In this document: piece by piece, positions 54,382-64,000 of the stretch
Layout of the letters: each line of letters starts with the position of its first letter
Numbering within the stretch: position 1 is the stretch's first letter
Assembly (NCBI GenBank): GCA_029215795.1
Contig: JARDYH010000001.1
Location: 7,868,001-7,932,000, forward strand
Direction of reading: 5' to 3'
DNA from: Anniella stebbinsi
Taxonomy: Eukaryota; Chordata; Lepidosauria; Squamata; Anniellidae
DNA: 64,000 nucleotides
The notes under the pieces: model-generated
The model's database searches: none
Told to the model about the DNA's origin: nothing
Seen by the model: only the letters and a program-made list of their open reading frames with translations
Translations under genes and position numbers: made by a program

Positions 54382-54532
54382 TAGGGTGACCATATGGAAA
54401 AGGAGGAGCCCTGCCCCCTTTTGTATCTGATCGTGGTAGGCAGGGCTCCTGCAGCTTTAACTGTTGGGATGAAGGGGGAATTTCACCAGTTGCTACATGC
54501 ATATAAACAACATCTTTCATATGGTCACGCCA
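54382..54532. mobile_element. hAT-like foldback element F4, internally deleted
   Basis: TAGGGTGACCATATGG at the left and CATATGGTCACGCCA at the right enclose only about 150 bp. Most of one half is missing. Its left flank is the same as that of F3 because of the local duplication. Confidence 0.7.
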
Positions 54533-55202
54533 TCCCAAAGGGTACTTTAAAAACATCATTTGTGGGTGCATGCATCTACCTCTTCACCCCTTTTGAGGAA
54601 GTCCAGCTCAGCGGTGTTCACTTTGGTTCTGATTTTGTGCATTCAGAGCTATTTCACCATCCCTTAGAGCCTTTCCTTTTAAAGGTCCCCCCCCCTCCCC
54701 CGGCTGCCTTTCCCTTTTCGTTTGTCAGGATTTGATATGACCACAATGCCCTTTGCAAGACAGACCCTCTTGGGAGCATTCTTTCTGGGGCTAGTAGCAG
54801 CTCTGGGGAAGGCATTTTCATTGAGGTGGTGGTGGAAAGGAAATAGTTAAGTCACCCCCCCTCCCTGCAAACTGTGATGCCTTCCTTTAAAAAAAGAAAA
54901 GAAAAAAGGATGCTTTTAACTGGTGTGTTTAGCATCACACAAAGTTTGACCCTAATTAAAATAGGCTTTGCAGCAGATGACTGGCTAGTCCCACTCAGAG
55001 CTCCTCATGAGGTTTCAGCACCTTTATGTTTTCCTAAACCCACCTTGCTAAGCAATATAGGGTGAGGGCTTGAGAGCCAGGGTGGAAGGCAAGCTGCCAC
55101 TTGGGCACAAGATGGGTAAGCCCATACCCCATTGGTTTGGAAGTTGGAAGGCGGCTTGCCCCCAAGGGTGGCTTGCCCCCAAGGCAGGGCTAATTTTTGT
55201 TT
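54533..55202. other. Intergenic, no gene seen
   Basis: Short homopolymer runs (C-run near 54690, A-rich near 54890) and no recognised repeat or coding sequence. Confidence 0.4.
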
Positions 55203-55930
55203 TTCAAGCCTCTTCCAGGTGAGGCTCTGGCCCAATCCACCCACCACACAAGCCCCAGTGGCAAACCCTTACCAGCAAAGCTGCAGATTAAAACAGTCCA
55301 GGGAAGCAGGCCGGCCAAGCGAGAAGCTGCTCTTGCTAGTAGATAAAATGCAGTTGAAGCAAAGGACTGGAAGTTTCCTGTGGCCCAGGAAGCCCCACGC
55401 TGCTCCCAGGAATGAAGTCCTCTGCAGGGCTGGTTCTTCTATGAACCACTGCCAGGTGAGGCTCTGGTCCAATCCAACCACCCCACAGTCCCCCATGGCA
55501 AACCCTTACTGGCACACTGCAGATTGAAACAGTCCAGGGAAGCAGGCCGGCCAAGCCAGAAGCTGCTCTTGCTAGCAGATAAAATGCAGTTGAAGCAAAG
55601 GACTAGATGTTTCCTGTGGCCCAGGAAGCCCCATGCTGCTCCTTTGTGCTGCACCCAGGAATGAAGTCATCAGCAGGGCTGGTTCTTCTATGAGCCACTG
55701 CCAGGTGAGGCCCCACCCCACAGTCCCCCATGGCAAACCCTTACTGGCACACTGCAGATTGAAACAGTCCAGGGAAGCAGGCAGGCCAAGCAAGAAGCTG
55801 CTCTTGCTAGCAGGTAAAATGCAATTGAGGTGGAGGGCTAGGCATTTCTTGTGGTCCAGTCAGCCCCATGGTGCCAGTTGGGCTTTTGCGCTGCTCCCAG
55901 GCAGGCCACATTAAGGCTGGTTCTTGTTTG
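55203..55930. repeat. Roughly 240-bp tandem repeat, three units (duplicated segment, copy B)
   Basis: Units begin near 55221, 55458 and 55707 with GGTGAGGC(TCTGG). They share CAGTCCAGGGAAGCAGG and GAAGCTGCTCTTGCTAG. Units 2 and 3 are the most alike. Copy A has only two. Confidence 0.85.
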
Positions 55931-55983
55931 AGTGTCTCCCCTGTGCAAACTTTTTACCTAACTGAGGTATTGGGAGGACTGAG

Positions 55984-56336
55984 GCTGCCTCTACAAGAGG
56001 CATTTAAAGCTCTTTCAAGGCGCATTAAAAAATTTACCTCTACAAGAACGGAGCGCAAATCGGGCGTAGAGGCGCGCTATCCCTCCGATTATGCGCATTA
56101 TCGAATGCGCGTTAAACAGCGAGTTTTATTTTGCTCCGGCCGTTAAAGCGCATTTTGGCTATGTGAACAAGCGCTTATGCGCATTAACTACTTGTAAAGC
56201 GCATTTTGGTCATCTGTTAATGCGCTTCGCCGCCTCTCGCTGCCTCTCGTGCAGAGGTATTAGGCGTAAATGCGCTTCTGTGATTATGCGCATAATCGCC
56301 TAACCAGGCGCAAAAGCGAATCCTTGTAGAGGGGAC
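55984..56336 (+). mobile_element. M element copy 5
   Basis: The best-defined copy. It begins GCTGCCTCTACAAGAGG, ends CTTGTAGAGGGGAC, and is flanked by CTGAG (55979-55983 and 56337-56341). The empty site is preserved at 47958-47962. It is 353 bp and contains the perfect 16-bp palindrome GATTATGCGCATAATC near its end. Confidence 0.97.
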
Positions 56337-56889
56337 CTGAGAGTTTATATGGACTGTGGCTCTGTAGAGGCAGCTGAATGGAGTCTGACTCGTTAGTAGT
56401 CACAGCTGGGTCTTCCTTCCCTTGGGTAGCCCTCTCCAGTCCCCACCCTTTTGCTGCTTTGCTGCACTTGAAAGCCGCTCTAAAAAAAAAAAAGGGAGAG
56501 AAAGAAACTTTAAAAGTTCCTGCAGGAACTTTCTCCTCCTGAGTAGAAATATCCAACTTTGAGCCTTTCAGTGTTCTGTCATGCTAAAAGGTGGCATTAA
56601 AATATATATATGGAAAAGTAAAACAGTGGGGAACTGGCTCTTCCCATGCTGAGTTTCTCATGCAAAGCAGGTGCTTTCCTATCGAGCAATGTCCCCGGTA
56701 CTCTGTGTATGGGAAGGGGGCAATGGACGCCTTCCGTAGCTGAAAGGTCTAGATTGAGGGAACCCATGGCTTATGCTTCCTTCCTGGGTGATTTGTGGCA
56801 CAAGGTTTTCTTGAACGGGGGCATGGAAGGGTGGGGGGCTGGAAGTGAGGAGATGAAGGACTGAAGAGCGGGGGAGGGGCAGTAAGAAT

Positions 56890-56894
56890 TCCAG
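56890..56894. other. Empty target site of M copy 3
   Basis: AGTAAGAATTCCAGACATAA is continuous here, whereas copy A has an M element between two CCCAG copies at 48190-48552. Confidence 0.9.
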
Positions 56895-57032
56895 ACATAA
56901 GGGAATACTAACATTTACTTTGGGGTTTTTAAGATTGCTTGGTGACCATTCTGAAGGACTCAAGAAACACAGCTGCTGCAGCAAGCTTCTTACTGACTTC
57001 TTTTTACCTCAGGCCAAATTCCCTAAACCAGT

Positions 57033-57352
57033 TAGGCTGACCAGATGAAAAGGAGCACAGGGCTCATGTAACTTTAACAGTTGTAGAGAAAAGGGGATTT
57101 CAGCCATTGTCATTTGTATGCAATTAGTTCCTGGTGAAATTCCCTCTTTGTCACAACAGTTAAAGTTGCAGGGCCCCTGCCTTCTTTTGTATCTGGTCAC
57201 TCTAGTATAGCTCCTGCAACTTTAACAGTTGTGATGAAGAGGGAAGTTCACCAGGAACCAATTGCATACAAATGACTCTAGCTGAAATTCCCTTTTCTCT
57301 ACAACTGTTAAAGTTACATGAGCCCTGTCCTCCTTTTCATATGGTCAGACTA
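57033..57352. mobile_element. hAT-like foldback element F5
   Basis: TAGGCTGACCAGATG to CATATGGTCAGACTA, about 320 bp, with two inverted halves (CATGTAACTTTAACAGTTGT and ACAACTGTTAAAGTTACATG). It is flanked by CTAAACCA and CTAAACCT, an 8-bp duplication with one mismatch. Copy A at about 48.68 kb is the empty site (CCCTAAACCTTCACC). Confidence 0.9.
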
Positions 57353-57858
57353 CTAAACCTTCACCCTCAGCAGCCACACCCAAGTCCACCTCATGGGTAC
57401 ACCCTTCCTGTCACCCCTAAAGTTTGTTAGACAGACTGCAGTCAGCTTTTTAAAATCGCATTCTGATTTCTTTGTCTGGAAACTGGTCTGTTAGGAGTTA
57501 TAGCTCCTTTTGTTTTGGGGGGATTTCATCTCCCCAGCACTGCTACTGTCTATGGGGTTTCTTATTTATAGCAAATGCCTATAGGAATTCTCCAAAGTGT
57601 ATAAGTACCCTGAGTTTGGGAGAGACCCCACTTCCCCAAGGCATGGGGCCATCCCTCTGAAATTGCTGCTGTTGAAATCACTGAGTCTCTCCTCCCAGAG
57701 GAAAGGCTCCTTCTGCAGTCACTTGGCTTCCTGCTTGCCATAGCAAGGTGCCATTAGTGGATGCCTTGCCTCTCCCAGTCAAAGCCCCCAGTTTTCCTTC
57801 CTTTTCGTTGAGACCAGGAGCTGCGACACACATTATTTGCTGACTACAGGAAAGGGCT

Positions 57859-57955
57859 TCATGAATGTATGCAGCACTTGGTGAAATCCCCTCTTCATCA
57901 CAACAGTAAAAGCTGCAGGAGCCCTGCCCACTTTTGCATCTGGTCACACTAGGCA
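57859..57955. mobile_element. Half of an F element
   Basis: TATGCAGCACTTGGTGAAAT, TCATCACAACAGTAAAAGCT and CATCTGGTCACACTAGGCA match the central and right portions of F. The other half is missing. Confidence 0.6.
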
Positions 57956-59195
57956 CAGAATTAATTTTTAAACTGAATTTGTGTTCCAGGTAGACATTTC
58001 TGCTGATGGAGGCTCTATCTACCTTTGAAGTCTTTCCTGCATTATTAGGAAGCAAAAGCTGGTTAACAAACACAGGGAGACTTTGCCACCTTTTCAGGAG
58101 ACAAAGTAAGTGCTGCTTCACTCTCTTGAGAACTTTCCTTCTGTGCTACACAGCATTCCTCAACAGGCTTTATACTTGAAAGTAATATCTATTTTCAAAA
58201 ATGCCATAGGATTTTGTTTACAACTTGGCATGGCAGAAACTTTAGACTGGGTTTGCTCACCCCTTTGTACTTGAGACTGAACTGGGGGAGCTTTCAAAAC
58301 TTGGAAGGGAAGCCTCCACTTCTCTAGCTGAGGGGAAATTTCCCTTGTGCATTTTAAACCAGACTCAACAAGAGGTTGTCCGGGAGAGGTTTCTTTGCTA
58401 GTTAAAGCATTGCCTCCCCCCATGGCTAGGGTTTTAGGGAGATTCTGGATTTCTGTTTGCTGCTTTAGGAAGTCTCTTCCTTGAGGCTTTAGATTGCCTG
58501 TTCTTACTGTTGCTGTTGGCTGGGCTAAGCATCCCTGGTTCCCCACTGTAGCCCTGTCAGGGGGCATCCTCTGAGTATTACACTGAGGCATAATACTCAC
58601 TTGAGGGTGTCCACGGGGAACCGGGCATCCCTATGGCTGCACACGCTTCTCTCAAGACCTGCCTTTGTTCGGGGGTCCAGGAGTTGGCATCAGTGACTAG
58701 AGCCGCCTTTGTTCTTTTGATAATGCGCAAACCTCAGAGAAGAGTGTGGTTGGCTGCTGGTCATACTTGTCCCTGTCTTTCCCTAAAGAACTGAGTTCAT
58801 TCCATAGGAAAAATCTGTATGGGTCTATTTTTCTTTCTGAGGGAGCCTGTTCTGCTGCTTCCAACTGCCTGGGGACACTGTTGCTCAGCAGGGTTTGCTG
58901 ACCAGGGCCCTTGGTAACTGGCCCAAGGTTTGAGACCTCTGCCTTGCTTGGGGATAACTGAGGAATGGGCTTCAGTGTTGGCAGAAGTTACAGCCTGTAC
59001 TGGTTCCAAGTGTGCCTGTATTCCCTGGGAGGGCTTCTTTCAGTTGCCAGAAGTCCTTAGCAGTTCAGAGGCTTGCAAAAACCTGACTCTGTGAATCCAA
59101 ATATTACTAACCCTGAACGTTTCTCTTCTGATGGCAGCACCAAACAGCAAGGTGCTAAACCAAAGTGCACCCATGTACAAATACAACTGTTTTTG

Positions 59196-59820
59196 TGGGG
59201 TGAATATATGAAAATGAGTACAGGGCTTCTGTATCTTTGGTCCCCTCTACAAGATTTTGCTTTGATGCCTGGTTGCCCGATTATGCGCATATTCGGATAA
59301 GCGTATTTACTCCTAATACCTATTCACGAGAGGCGGCGAAGCGCATTACGGGATGTATGAAACGCACTTTAAAGTTGTTTACATGTGGGGAATCGCATGT
59401 TTACATGGCCATAAGGCGCTTAACTCCAGTGGTAAATTAAAATTCGCTATTTAACGTGCATTCGATAATGCGCATAATCGGAGATTAAAAAGCGCCTCAA
59501 CCCCCGATTTGCGCTCTGCTCTTGTAGAGGTAAAATCTGTAATGCGCTTTGTATAGAAAAGGGAATTTCAGCAGGAGTCATTGTTATACATGCAGCACTT
59601 GGTGAAATTCCCTCTTCATCACAACAGTTGAAGCTGCAGGAGCCTTGCCCTCTTTTATATCTGGTCATGCTAGGCAGGGCTCCCGCAGCTTTAACTGTTG
59701 CGACGAAGAAGGAATTTTGACAGGTGCTGCCTGCATATGAATGACACCTGCTGAAATTCCCTTTCTACGCAACTGTTAAAGATACCCAAGCCCTGTCATT
59801 CTTTTCATGTGGTCACCCTA
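59196..59820. mobile_element. hAT-like foldback element F7, split by M copy 6
   Basis: The left end is TGGGGTGAATATATG and the right end GGTCACCCTA (59820). The inverted halves match F2 in the other duplicate copy, so this insertion predates the duplication. It contains an intact version of the site that is occupied by L1-C in F2. Confidence 0.75.
59240..59551 (-). mobile_element. M element copy 6, end deleted
   Basis: It begins GTCCCCTCTACAAG but breaks off after AATGCGCTTTG, about 45 bases before the expected GGCAGC end. The break joins F sequence (TATAGAAAAGGG) at a shared TTG. The 5' flank is CTTTG. Confidence 0.8.
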
Positions 59821-60056
59821 CGTTATTGGGGGGGCACTTGTTGATTTGGCCCCATGCCTCTGGGAAGAGGGAAACCCTGGACTCTCCTAAAGTCAGGGTA
59901 CAGTTTAGAGAAAATTATTGACATCTCTGCTCATAAGCACTGATAAAGATGCTACTTGCTATGGGAGAAAGACTAAGCTGGCCGTTCATCCCATGTAACC
60001 AAAGAGGGTGCATGGGGATGATGGGTGTACCTGCCAGAAACAAAAGTTCTACTTGG

Positions 60057-60357
60057 TAGGGTGACCAGATAAAATCCAGGTCAGGGCTCATGTAACTTTA
60101 ACCAAAAGGGAATTTCAGCCAGTGTCATTTGTATGCAATTAGTTCCTGGTGAAACTAGGAACAGTTAAAGTTGCAGGGGCCCTGCCTTCTTTTGTATATG
60201 GTCACTCTAGTATAGTGCCTGCAACTTTAACTGTTGTGATGAAGAGGGAAGTTCACCAGGAACTAACTGCATACAAATGACACTGGCTGAAATTACCTTT
60301 TCTCTACAACTGTTAAAGTTACATGAGCCCTGACCTGGATTTTATCTGGTCACCCTA
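60057..60357. mobile_element. hAT-like foldback element F8 with perfect 8-bp target duplication
   Basis: TAGGGTGACCAGATA to TATCTGGTCACCCTA, with near-perfect inverted arms (TCAGGGCTCATGTAACTTTA and its complement). CTACTTGG occurs at 60049-60056 and 60358-60365. Eight-base duplications and TA(G)...CCCTA ends are typical of hAT transposons. It is 301 bp and non-coding. Confidence 0.95.
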
Positions 60358-60365
60358 CTACTTGG

Positions 60366-60950
60366 CCTTTCTTACCATTTCTATTCTTTTAACAAAAAGC
60401 TGACCTAACATGCTAATGACTGACTTAAAGACAGGTGTCCAGGCTGACCAGGTGTATTATTAATTATCAGCCTTGCTATCCTGCAAGAGGTCTATTGGAA
60501 ACTGAATTGTCTAATTTAGGCTTACGTGGTTGCTCTCAACCATATCCCTGTGCTTTTCTCCCAAGTGGGGATGAAGATGCCTTGGCTTTTTGGCCGCCTC
60601 AAAATGGTGTCAGTACTGCTTACTCACAAGAGTGCTACTTAGGAACAACTCTTCTCCTCCCCCGGTTGATGACAAGCCAGTCTTATTAGTGAAGTCATCA
60701 GAACAATTATACAGGCTGGGAAAGGAGACTTACTTCAATGGCAACTACTCTTTCTGATTAGACTTTATAGCCAATTAGAATTTATCCTTAAAACAAGATA
60801 CAATGTTGCAAAACACTTTCATGCTGAAAACACAAGAGTGGTCATCTGGTTTATACAACAGCGCCAATAGTCTAAGCACTTAGAAGCATCACGTTCTAAC
60901 AAGATTTACCTGCTTATGACCAATTCTGGACACAGTTCTGAGTGTTGGTC
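60366..60950. other. Intergenic, no gene seen
   Basis: No domain, splice context or repeat that I can support. The 84-codon frame at 60435 has no recognisable features. Confidence 0.4.
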
Positions 60951-61160
60951 ATTATTTTTATTTTATTTTATTTCTTTTATGTTATTCTATTTTTTATTTA
61001 CCAATCTTGTTTAATGCTGGACTCAGTCCATATACAACATTATTTTTTGTAAACCACCTAGAGTGCTATTGGGGGGGTATAGAAATGTAAATAATAATAA
61101 TAATAGAAATGTAATAATGTATATAATAATAATGATAATGATAATAATAATAATAGAAAT
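60951..61160 (+). repeat. LINE 3' tail with (AAT)n
   Basis: TTGTAAACCACCTAGAGTGC, GGGGGGGTATAGAAATGTAA and an AATAATAAT tail are the typical end of an L2/CR1-like or R4-like element. No ORF remains. Confidence 0.55.
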
Positions 61161-62443
61161 GTAATAACAAAAGGAGCAATGACAATAATTTTACTAAGGT
61201 TTATTACTCACACTACAGGTGATAGGTCTCATGGTGATGTACTATAAAAAAACATGACAAAAATAAAAAAAATGTTTGCAGGAAAGAGACTCATTGCCAG
61301 AAGAAATGTCTCTCCTGAGATGAAGCCCAAATTGCTGCACTTTCCCCAATCCCATTTACAGAAGCTGCCCAGACTAGCCACTGAATCTTACTTGGCCCCT
61401 GGCAAGGGGACAGCATCCTCTGCCACACCTGAGGACAACAGGCTAGTTCAGCCCGGTCCTCCAACACTTTGCCCATATTCACTCCCAGTACCTGCCATCT
61501 GGGGCAACCACCTCACTCTGCCCAATGGCAAGGCTGGCCCTGCTGGCCACTGTGGGGAGGAACATGCTGGATTAGATGGAACTTGGGTCTGGTGAGCAGG
61601 GTTGTTCCTAGGTACTTATTACTTGGCCGTGAGAACTAAATGGAACCTCCATGTTCACAAGCAAGTTTATCTGAATACTAGCTACTGGGGGCGAGGGCTG
61701 TTGTTTCAGGCCTTACTTGCGGATATCCCAGAAACACCTGGCTGGAAACAGGATGCTTTTGTCCCAATCTAGCAGGACTCTCCTTGACTTCTTATAGAGG
61801 CAAGTGCTGATGAAATGGTCCTTGGAGAAAGAAATTCTTCTGGAAGCACCATGATTAACAACTGTCTTTTATTTGGGAACTTTGGTAATTGGAGGGCGAT
61901 TCCAAAAGCAACATGGGCTATTTTCCTAGTAATTGAGGGCTCTTGTTTTGCTTCAGTTTGCATGGACAAGGGCTAGATTCTCTGTGTGTGTGTGTGTGAG
62001 TGTGTGTGTGTGTCTCTCTCTCTCTTTAAGATTTTCCTATCTATTTCAAGCAAAGTTATTTTGGATACAAGGATTGACATCATCTGGATTTGAAGCTGTC
62101 CAGTGGGAAACTGCTTTTCCCATTAAGTGGTGGTTGGATTGATGGTGGTAGCACTAGTTTCCATGATAAGTGCCAGCTTGTGTGTTGGCTTAGTATGGAC
62201 ATCTGTTCTGTTCACTGAGCCCATGGGAGAAACTGCTATATACAGGTTTTGCTCCCCCCTCACCCCGATACTTAAATTCTGCTGTGTAAACAGAAGTGTT
62301 TCCCAGTAATCAAATTGATCTGGAGCAGGAGTGGATCTTGTTTAAGTCAGAGGTGATGCACACCTATGCATTAAGGTCCTTTGAATGCAAACTCCAAGCA
62401 GGTGTCCATTCTGCACTATCGAACCCCATTCACTGGAGCAGGG
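61161..62443. other. Intergenic, no gene supported; TG/TC microsatellites
   Basis: (TG)n and (TC)n tracts lie at about 61981-62026. A 113-codon plus-strand frame at 61254-61595 has no domain; its end overlaps a CR1-like tail (CATGCTGGATTAGATGGAAC). Confidence 0.4.
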
Positions 62444-62565
62444 ATGGGGAACATGTGGCTCTCCAAATATTATTGGACTGCAACTCCCATCATCCCTCAC
62501 CATTGGCTATGCTGGTTAAGCTGATGGGAGTTGCAATCCAATAACATCTGATGGGCCACCTCAAT
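62444..62565. repeat. Foldback MITE (same family as 3203-3324)
   Basis: ATTATTGGACTGCAACTCCC and its inverted counterpart GGGAGTTGCAATCCAATAAC surround CACCATTGGCTATGCTGG. This is the cleanest of three copies in the window. Confidence 0.75.
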
Positions 62566-62903
62566 CCACACTCTTCCATGGTTTATTTTTGTATTCCTGT
62601 TTTCTTACGGTGCTGTTTGCCAAGACCTTTGCAACTCGTTACGTTGAGGACTGAAATAAACCAGTCCAAACAGAAGGCGACTTATTCAGGAAGTCTAGAC
62701 TCCCATTTACTTTGGTGATGGATGGCTTCCATGATTAAAATCCAAAGCAAACAGATGATGTTAGCACCAAATAGCCAAAATTGAAAATATCAGTTGACAC
62801 TGATTATTTTTAAAAGTGGTTTGTTGTTTTATATTTTTATGAACTATTGCCTAAGTATCATGTTTGTAAACTGCCTTGAGTGTGGGATATTGTTGTTTTT
62901 AAG
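62566..62903. other. Intergenic; decayed LINE-like tail at its end
   Basis: About 62810-62895 reads TTATATTTTTATGAACTATTG and TGTAAACTGCCTTGAGTGTG, like other LINE tails in the window. Otherwise featureless. Confidence 0.4.
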
Positions 62904-63258
62904 GTCCCCTCTACAAGAATTCAGTTTGACGCCTGGTTGTCTAATTATGCGCATCTTCTCGCAATTGCTTTTACGGCAAATCACTGTACGCGGGAGGCGG
63001 TTAAGCACATAACAGGTTGCCTTACCGGTTGTACGAAACACGCTTTAGAGGTGTTTAATGCGGAGAATCACTTGTTTACATGGTCATAAGGCGCTTTAAC
63101 GGCTGCGGTAAATTAAAACTCGCTATTTAACGTGCATTCGATAATGTGCATAATCGCATAGAAAAAGCGCCTTGACCCCCGATTTGCGCTCCACTCTTGT
63201 AGAGGTCAAATTTTTAATGCGCCTTGAAAGAGCTTTAAATTGCTCTTGTAGAGGCACC
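62904..63258 (-). mobile_element. M element copy 7
   Basis: It begins GTCCCCTCTACAAGAATTC and ends CTCTTGTAGAGGCACC, with TTAAG (62899-62903) and CTAAG (63259-63263). It is 355 bp and more mutated inside than copies 3 and 5. Confidence 0.85.
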
Positions 63259-63721
63259 CTAAGACACCAGTGGGCTCTTGTGTTAGGAATGTCCATTCCA
63301 TCCAAAAAAGACACTTACTTGTTTTAGTTGTGCTATAATTCTGATGCTGAAATGCAGTTTGGTGCCATGAATTACCATATTTCCCATGTGAATGTGTTGT
63401 TGCTCTTGTTATTCAGAGGACCATTTTCCTCCACCCATCATGTGATGAATCTCACAGTGTGCCAGCTCTCTTCATGCGTAAGACTACTGCAGAGGTGAGC
63501 TGGCTTCAGTCCTGTGTGATCTACCTTCCCTTTTTCAACTGGGTTCCCCATGGTCCACTAATTGAACTTACAAAGCAGTGGCCTTATAGGCCCCTTCCCA
63601 CTCTACTATTCCATGATTCTGTAAGTGACCCAGAGGATACAGCTTTGCTTAAGAAGACAAGAACTTTATAGTGTTTATGGTAAAAATTACAAACTTGTAA
63701 AGAATTAGGGAGGGCAGACTA
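63259..63721. other. Intergenic, no gene seen
   Basis: No recognisable feature. The 70-codon frame at 63459 shows no domain. Confidence 0.4.
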
Positions 63722-63842
63722 GATCTACACCAAGCAGAATGTAACACTTTGAAAGCGGTTTGAAAACAGTGTATGGAATGCGTCATGGGCCCTAACATTT
63801 GTCAGTGCACTTCAATACCGCTATAAAGCAGTAGTGTAGATC
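63722..63842. repeat. Short MITE with 9-bp terminal inverted repeats
   Basis: GATCTACAC at 63722-63730 and GTGTAGATC at 63834-63842 are perfect inverted repeats around a 103-bp interior with further partial symmetry (AAAGCGGT / ACCGCT). One copy only, so the family call is tentative. Confidence 0.5.
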
Positions 63843-64000
63843 CTGCCAGTGATACGATTCTTTTGTTGAAAAATGGACCTTCTTTATTATGTACTAGTCA
63901 AAGAAAGTGCTAATCCACATCCCCTATTAGGGATATTATGAGGTTGTATAGACTGCATTTCATATCTGACAAGTGGACACATTTCTTTTTACTTGTAAAG

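Larger units (their letters stand above)
55931..59195. repeat. Duplicated segment, copy B
   Basis: Parallels 47906-49596. Copy B carries M copy 5 and F5 that A lacks, and about 1 kb (57.37-58.35 kb) with no counterpart in A. Within that 1 kb, 57859-57955 is a half F element. Minus-strand reading frames between 58160 and 59010 match those of copy A and are not intact genes. Confidence 0.85.

Noticed and set aside
61254..61595. 113-codon plus-strand ORF
   Set aside because: No domain or splice context; its 3' part overlaps a common CR1-like repeat tail, and the composition looks random.

Overview
This window looks like nuclear DNA of a squamate reptile (lizard or snake). The reasons are the mixture of young L1 retrotransposons with CR1/L2-like and R4/Dong-like LINE fragments, many foldback DNA transposons, and a vertebrate-style gene with short exons and GT-AG introns. 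No bacterial features, CRISPR arrays, tRNAs or rRNAs were found. The organism call is an inference from repeat content.

Region 1 (1-11.1 kb) holds the only recognisable host gene: the last six exons (the first cut by the window edge) of a plus-strand gene for a YrdC/Sua5-domain protein, related to threonylcarbamoyl-AMP synthases. Its last intron carries a near full-length antisense L1 (3784-9573). Region 2 (11.1-18 kb) is intergenic. It holds L2/CR1-like fragments, an eroded endogenous retrovirus on the minus strand, and microsatellites.

Region 3 (18.0-42.57 kb) is a satellite array with a 162-bp monomer. The monomers form higher-order repeats whose lengths step by whole monomers (13, 14, 15, 16 and 21). 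A second near full-length L1 (23430-28992), with a completely open ORF2, sits inside one copy. Region 4 (42.6-46.1 kb) is an AT-rich composite repeat flanking the array, with degenerate satellite monomers at its far end.

Region 5 (46.1-64 kb) is a mosaic of two diverged copies of a duplicated segment (about 47.4-49.6 kb and 55.2-59.2 kb). It is filled with two families of short DNA transposons. The first is a roughly 350-bp GCGCAT-rich element (called M here; seven copies in the window) that makes 5-bp target duplications near CTNAG. The second is a hAT-like foldback element (called F here) with TAGGGTGACC ends and 8-bp target duplications. F elements are repeatedly broken by later insertions, including a 5'-truncated L1 (49865-52114).

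Apart from the YrdC-like exons and the retroelement ORFs, I see no convincing protein-coding genes. The strongest candidates for something little described are the 162-bp higher-order satellite, the M transposon family with its reciprocal filled and empty sites, and the shared L1 landing site inside F elements.
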